From Clostridiales bacterium (GTDB lineage Bacteria > Bacillota > Clostridia > Oscillospirales > CAG-272): 17,580 nt of DNA. The stretch lies in the NCBI GenBank assembly GCA_019415985.1, contig DXYE01000055.1, positions 1 to 17,580 on the forward strand, given 5' to 3'. The notes beneath the pieces are model-generated. The model had not been told where the DNA came from and searched no databases. It worked only from the letters and a program-made list of their open reading frames with translations. This document shows, one piece after another, positions 14,011 through 17,580 of this stretch; the stretch's first letter is position 1; every line of letters begins with the position of its first letter. Position numbers and translations under genes: made by a program.

Positions 14011-14040
14011 TTCCTGTCGGTTCCCGTTTGAAGACAGGAA
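14011..14040 (+). promoter_or_regulatory. Hairpin touching the tsf ribosome binding site
   Basis: TTCCTGTC (14011-14018) pairs perfectly with GACAGGAA (14033-14040) across a 14-base loop. The 3' arm overlaps the first half of AGGAAGGTGA, the best ribosome binding site for the tsf ATG at 14053. It could tune tsf output relative to rpsB. Confidence 0.45.
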
Positions 14041-14052
14041 GGTGAAAAGAAG

Positions 14053-14979
14053 ATGGCAAATATTTCGGCAAAAGATGTAGCAGCCCTTCGTGCAAAAACT
14101 GGCTGTGGCATGATGGAATGCAAAAAGGCGCTTGTGGAAGCTGACGGCAACATGGACGAAGCCGTAAAAGTCCTTCGTGAAAGAGGACTCGCGGTTGCAG
14201 CTAAAAAAGCCGACCGCATTGCCGCGGAAGGAATTGTCGATATCCTGGTGGAAAACGATGCAGCGGCAATCATAGAGGTCAACAGCGAAACAGACTTTGT
14301 TGCAAAAAATGACACCTTTAAGGCCTTTGTTAAGACGCTACTGGAAACCATTTTGAAAAACCGTCCCTCAGATGTTGAGGCCCTTATGGCCAGCAAGTAC
14401 GCTGACAGTGACATGACCGTAGAAGCAAAAATGAAGGATATGATTTTTACAATCGGTGAAAATATGAGTATTCGCCGCTTTGAAATTGTTGAAGGTATCC
14501 TCAGCTCTTATATTCACGGAAAAGGTTCTATCGGTGTTATCGTCACATTTGACGCCGATGAGAATGCAAAGCAGAATCCTGGCTTTGCAGAATTTTCAAA
14601 GAATATTGCATTGCAGGTAGCCGCACTCCCTGTACAATACCTCAATAAAGAGGCTGTTCCGGCGTCTGTGCTGGAGGATGAGAAGCAGATTCTGATGACA
14701 CAGATTAAGAACGACCCTTCCAACAGCAAGAAGCCTGAGCAGATTATTGAAAAAATGGTAAACGGACGAATTGGAAAATTTTATGAGCAGAATTGCCTCA
14801 TGGAACAGGGATATGTCAAGGATGATTCTTTAAAGGTAGGTCAATATGTTGAAAATACTGCTAAAGAGTTCGGCGGGAACATCAAGGTTACAGGCTTTAT
14901 AAGATATGAAAAAGGAGAAGGTCTCCAGAAAAGAGAAGAAAATTTCGGAGAAGAGATTGCTAAAATGATTCAGAAGTAA
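14053..14979 (+). CDS. tsf: Translation elongation factor Ts
   Basis: EF-Ts is the exchange factor that releases GDP from EF-Tu in the cytoplasm. The 308 residues begin with the UBA-like N-terminal domain containing the signature ALRAKTGCGMMECKKALVEA (11-30). The TDFVAKN motif (80-86), which contacts the EF-Tu magnesium and nucleotide region, follows. The core dimerisation domain and C-terminal module complete it. Start ATG 14053 follows AAGGTGA. It is downstream of rpsB, with a hairpin in the gap, and is closed by a strong terminator. Many bacteria continue with pyrH and frr; here the transcript ends. Confidence 0.97.
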   Translation: MANISAKDVAALRAKTGCGMMECKKALVEADGNMDEAVKVLRERGLAVAAKKADRIAAEGIVDILVENDAAAIIEVNSETDFVAKNDTFKAFVKTLLETILKNRPSDVEALMASKYADSDMTVEAKMKDMIFTIGENMSIRRFEIVEGILSSYIHGKGSIGVIVTFDADENAKQNPGFAEFSKNIALQVAALPVQYLNKEAVPASVLEDEKQILMTQIKNDPSNSKKPEQIIEKMVNGRIGKFYEQNCLMEQGYVKDDSLKVGQYVENTAKEFGGNIKVTGFIRYEKGEGLQKREENFGEEIAKMIQK

Positions 14980-15010
14980 GAGTGGTTATTTAAGCATATT
15001 TGAACCGAAA

Positions 15011-15049
15011 AAGGAGTCTGAGACATGCATACGTGTTTCAGACTCTTTT
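15011..15049 (+). terminator. Terminator after tsf
   Basis: GAGTCTGA (15014-15021) pairs with TCAGACTC (15038-15045). Inside, ACATG and CGTGT continue the stem around a small loop. TTTT follows, and the A run upstream pairs with it. Confidence 0.88.
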
Positions 15050-15172
15050 GCTTCTGAAAAAACCACCGGATACTTCAGGATGAATGGGTACTTAAAAGAT
15101 GATCTGCGTATAAATATATATACACAAAAAATACGGATAAAATGAAGGTAAACAAGAGAAAGGAAATAAGGA

Positions 15173-16651
15173 ATGCGGCGCTATTTTATGCTGAAGATCA
15201 CCATATGTGCACTATTCTTTATACTTTGTCCAAGTGTTACAGGAATATCTGCCACAGAATGCGATGAGCCGCAGGCAGATAATATAACCGGTTTATCGCA
15301 GTTGTCGGTTAGTGGATTTAATCTTCCGTGGGTGCTGACAGACCAAGACAACGGGACATATACGGCGGCAACATCGGAAGGAAATATTGCCATATTTAAT
15401 GAGGAAGGAATTGGGTCCATTTATTTGATATTCGACCGCATTCCACCGGCCTGGCAGGTAACCGATATAGAAACGGGCAGGACAATCGACTTTGAACAGG
15501 CAGGCTTTCTCCATACATATGTGGACCTTGAGGAAAGTTTTGGATATATACCGTTACATCTCTCTATACAGTTTTCAGCCGGTGTTTCCATTGCGGAGAT
15601 CTATGTATTTTCAGAGGGAAATGCGCCGGAATGGGTACAGAAATGGCTCCCTCCGTGCAGCAGTGCGGATCTGCTTCTTCTCTCTTCACACGCAGACGAT
15701 GAACAGCTCTTTTTTGCGGGCATACTTCCGTATTATGCAGGAGAGCTTGGTTATCAGGTACAGGTCATATATCTAACCAGTCATTTTTTCAATACACATA
15801 TCAGACCACACGAACAGCTTGACGGCCTTTGGGCAGTAGGGGTAAGGAATTATCCGATAATTTCGGATTTTCCAGATCTATATTCAGAATCTATGGAGGA
15901 GGCACTGGAACAATATGAGCGATATGGTTACCAATATACGGACTTTGTTGCCTTTATAACAGAAAATCTGCGGAGATTTAAACCGTTGGTTGTGGTCTCT
16001 CACGATATCAAAGGAGAATACGGTCACGGTACGCATATTCTTTGTACGGAAGCGCTCAGGGAATCGCTTCAGCTTTGCCTGGACCCCAAAGCATATGAGG
16101 CCAGCGCAGACAAATATGGCACATGGGAACCAAAGAAGACATATCTGCATTTATATCCTGAAAACAAAATTGTCATGGATTGGGACATCCCACTCGATAA
16201 ATTCGGTGGAAAAACAGCGTTTCAGATGTCACAGGAGGGATTTTCATATCATACCTCACAGCATTGGACCTGGTTTAATAAGTGGCTGAATGGAACACAG
16301 GCCAATCCTGTTCGGAAAGCTGCTGAAATCAGCGTTTATTCACCCTGTCTTTACGGTTTATATCAGACAACGGTAGGCTATGACCGATATGGAGGCGACT
16401 TTTTTGAAAATATTGATCTCCATATCTCGAATGAAACTGAAATTATTTCAGATACAATATCTGTGAGTGAGAGCATTACGGAACCGGATACATCTCAGAC
16501 CGAGGCATGCTCTGAGATGACGCTGAACGAACAGAATGAAAAGAGTAACAGCTATCTCTTTGTAATTGCGCTGCCGATCGTTGCCCTCATAATAACGTTG
16601 GTGTTGGTGTTTCTTGCGGTGAGGCAAAAAAAGCGTGAACAATATTTATAA
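15173..16651 (+). CDS. Membrane-anchored extracytoplasmic PIG-L-type deacetylase
   Basis: A 492-residue protein. An N-terminal hydrophobic segment (about residues 6-27, ITICALFFILCPSVTGISA) looks like a signal peptide. A 130-residue beta-rich region of unknown type follows. The PIG-L/LmbE domain starts near 163: LLLLSSHADDEQLFFAGILP holds the metal motif HxDDE (His173, Asp175, Asp176, Glu177, a variant of AHPDDE), and SHDIKGEYGHGTH (276-288) supplies the later histidines. Family members remove N-acetyl groups from GlcNAc-type sugars with zinc. A Ser/Thr/Glu-rich linker (about 420-458) leads to a C-terminal membrane helix (461-483) and a basic tail RQKKREQ, so the catalytic domain should face outside, tethered to the membrane. 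AAAGGA precedes the ATG at 15173. The substrate is probably a cell-surface or host glycan, but this is inference. Confidence 0.85.
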   Translation: MRRYFMLKITICALFFILCPSVTGISATECDEPQADNITGLSQLSVSGFNLPWVLTDQDNGTYTAATSEGNIAIFNEEGIGSIYLIFDRIPPAWQVTDIETGRTIDFEQAGFLHTYVDLEESFGYIPLHLSIQFSAGVSIAEIYVFSEGNAPEWVQKWLPPCSSADLLLLSSHADDEQLFFAGILPYYAGELGYQVQVIYLTSHFFNTHIRPHEQLDGLWAVGVRNYPIISDFPDLYSESMEEALEQYERYGYQYTDFVAFITENLRRFKPLVVVSHDIKGEYGHGTHILCTEALRESLQLCLDPKAYEASADKYGTWEPKKTYLHLYPENKIVMDWDIPLDKFGGKTAFQMSQEGFSYHTSQHWTWFNKWLNGTQANPVRKAAEISVYSPCLYGLYQTTVGYDRYGGDFFENIDLHISNETEIISDTISVSESITEPDTSQTEACSEMTLNEQNEKSNSYLFVIALPIVALIITLVLVFLAVRQKKREQYL

Positions 16652-16705
16652 ATATTCAGACCGCTTTAAGGGGATCAAAAACAAAATTACAAGTGCATTG
16701 TACAC

Positions 16706-16735
16706 CCACGCGCCAGCAAGCCGGCGTGCGGGGCG
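16706..16735 (+). terminator. GC-rich hairpin between the PIG-L and AlkD-like genes
   Basis: CCCACGC near 16706 pairs with GCGTG and GGG near 16723-16733, with a bulge. Only a short TTTC follows some bases later, so it is a weak terminator at best. Confidence 0.4.
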
Positions 16736-16777
16736 GGCGTTTCTTAAATTACGACAAATAATTGAAAGGAATCAGCG

Positions 16778-17476
16778 ATGAAAGCACAGGAAAGCATTGT
16801 TGAAAAAATTAGACTGCAGCTTTACGCACTGTCTGAACCGAAATATCGCCATTTTCAGTGCGGTCTTATGCCGACGGTAGATCCGGAATCGGTACTTGGA
16901 ATACGGACGCCAAAATTAAGGAGTTATGCGAAGTCCCTGGCTGGAACTCCGGATGCTCAGTTATTTCTCAAATGTCTGCCGCATAAATATTATGAGGAAA
17001 ACAATCTGCATGGTTTTCTGATAGAGCAGCAGAAGGACTATCAAGAAGCCGTTTCTGCCATGGATGCTTTCCTTCCTTACATTGACAATTGGGCTACCTG
17101 TGATATGATAACGCCAAAAGTTTTTAAAAAGCACTTGCCAGAACTTGAAGAAAAAATATTAGATTGGATTCATGACGATCATACCTATACCATTCGATTT
17201 GGCGTTAACATGCTGATGAAGTTTTATCTGGATAATTATTTTAAGGAGGAATATCTAGCGCTTGTGGCAGATATAAGATCGGAAGAATATTATGTTAAAA
17301 TGGTCATTGCATGGTATTTTGCGACAGCACTGGCAAAACAGAGCGATGCTGCGCTGCCATATATAAAGGCACAACGCTTGGACAAATGGACACATAACAA
17401 GGCAATACAGAAGGCGTTGGAAAGTTATCGCGTCGACAATGAAAAGAAGGTCTACCTAAGAAAACTGAAGGTGTAA
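16778..17476 (+). CDS. DNA alkylation repair protein, AlkD-like HEAT-repeat glycosylase
   Basis: A 232-residue all-helical protein of the AlkC/AlkD superfamily. Members release alkylated bases such as 3- or 7-methylpurines from DNA without flipping the base. Known active-site residues of Bacillus cereus AlkD (Trp109, Asp113, Arg148, Trp187) have matches here at Trp105 and Asp109 (in DNWATCDM), Arg140 (TIRFGV) and Trp179 (VIAWYFATALAK). The start MKAQESIVEKIRLQLYAL and the motif VLGIRTPKLRSYAK are typical. The ATG at 16778 follows GAAAGGA. The gene is in the same direction as the PIG-L gene, about 125 bases behind it, with a weak hairpin between. Active glycosylase function is likely because the key residues are kept. 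Confidence 0.9.
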   Translation: MKAQESIVEKIRLQLYALSEPKYRHFQCGLMPTVDPESVLGIRTPKLRSYAKSLAGTPDAQLFLKCLPHKYYEENNLHGFLIEQQKDYQEAVSAMDAFLPYIDNWATCDMITPKVFKKHLPELEEKILDWIHDDHTYTIRFGVNMLMKFYLDNYFKEEYLALVADIRSEEYYVKMVIAWYFATALAKQSDAALPYIKAQRLDKWTHNKAIQKALESYRVDNEKKVYLRKLKV

Positions 17477-17491
17477 AGGGGGATGGAGCAA

Positions 17492-17515
17492 ATTCTAAAA
17501 AATAGAATCATATTT
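17492..17515 (+). terminator. AT-rich terminator-like hairpin after the AlkD-like gene
   Basis: ATTCTA (17492-17497) pairs with TAGAAT (17503-17508) around five A, then CATATTTTTG. The stem is weak, so it is only a possible terminator. Confidence 0.4.
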
Positions 17516-17538
17516 TTGTAATTAAATTTTTAAATCTC

Positions 17539-17567
17539 TTGCTAAACTTTGTATCTTGTGGTATAAT
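17539..17567 (+). promoter_or_regulatory. Sigma-A promoter for a gene beyond the right edge
   Basis: TTGCTA (17539-17544) and TATAAT (17562-17567) are 17 bases apart, with a TGG extension (17559-17561). It points out of the window to the right. Confidence 0.75.
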
Positions 17568-17580
17568 ATACACGACGTAG

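Overview
The window looks like chromosome from a Gram-positive, spore-forming Bacillota of class Clostridia. The evidence is: strong AG-rich Shine-Dalgarno sites; sigma-A promoters with extended -10 elements (TGCTATAAT type); an LL-diaminopimelate aminotransferase (DapL) lysine route; a YlmC/YmxH-type sporulation protein; and a long list of Clostridia-like protein sequences. All credible genes lie on the + strand. Family and species cannot be fixed from sequence alone.

Layout. (1) 112-3447: a ribbon-helix-helix protein followed by the ClpB disaggregase, ending in a strong terminator that overlaps a doubtful small membrane ORF. (2) 3643-8982: a self-contained cassette with its own promoter and terminators. 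It holds two different WYL-domain regulators, then about 540 bases without a protein gene that hold a highly structured RNA, then a soluble SPFH/slipin-like protein with an internally triplicated N-terminus, then the RNA ligase RtcB. (3) 8983-9593: about 600 bases with hairpins but no gene. (4) dapF and dapL, each with its own promoter. (5) An AT-rich gap with an interrupted small ORF, then a YlmC/YmxH-type PRC-barrel protein. (6) A structured leader, rpsB and tsf, closed by a terminator. (7) A membrane-anchored extracytoplasmic PIG-L-type deacetylase and an AlkD-like DNA glycosylase. A good promoter at the right edge points to a gene outside the window.

The main result is the RNA-repair cassette. 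Its non-coding RNA contains a tRNA-like domain in circularly permuted order: T-arm with a canonical TTCGAGT loop, then an acceptor-like hairpin closed by a loop, then a D-arm-like element with GG. This order matches what is known for the tRNA-mimic domain of bacterial Y RNAs such as YrlA, which sits in the Salmonella rsr-yrlBA-rtcBA repair operon. Here there is no Ro60/Rsr gene in view, and WYL proteins stand where RtcR would be. I infer a stress-responsive RNA repair system: WYL proteins sense a nucleic-acid-derived signal, the tRNA-like RNA acts as sensor, scaffold or substrate, the SPFH protein assembles a multimer, and RtcB rejoins cleaved RNA. The parts are read from sequence; the joint function is inference.
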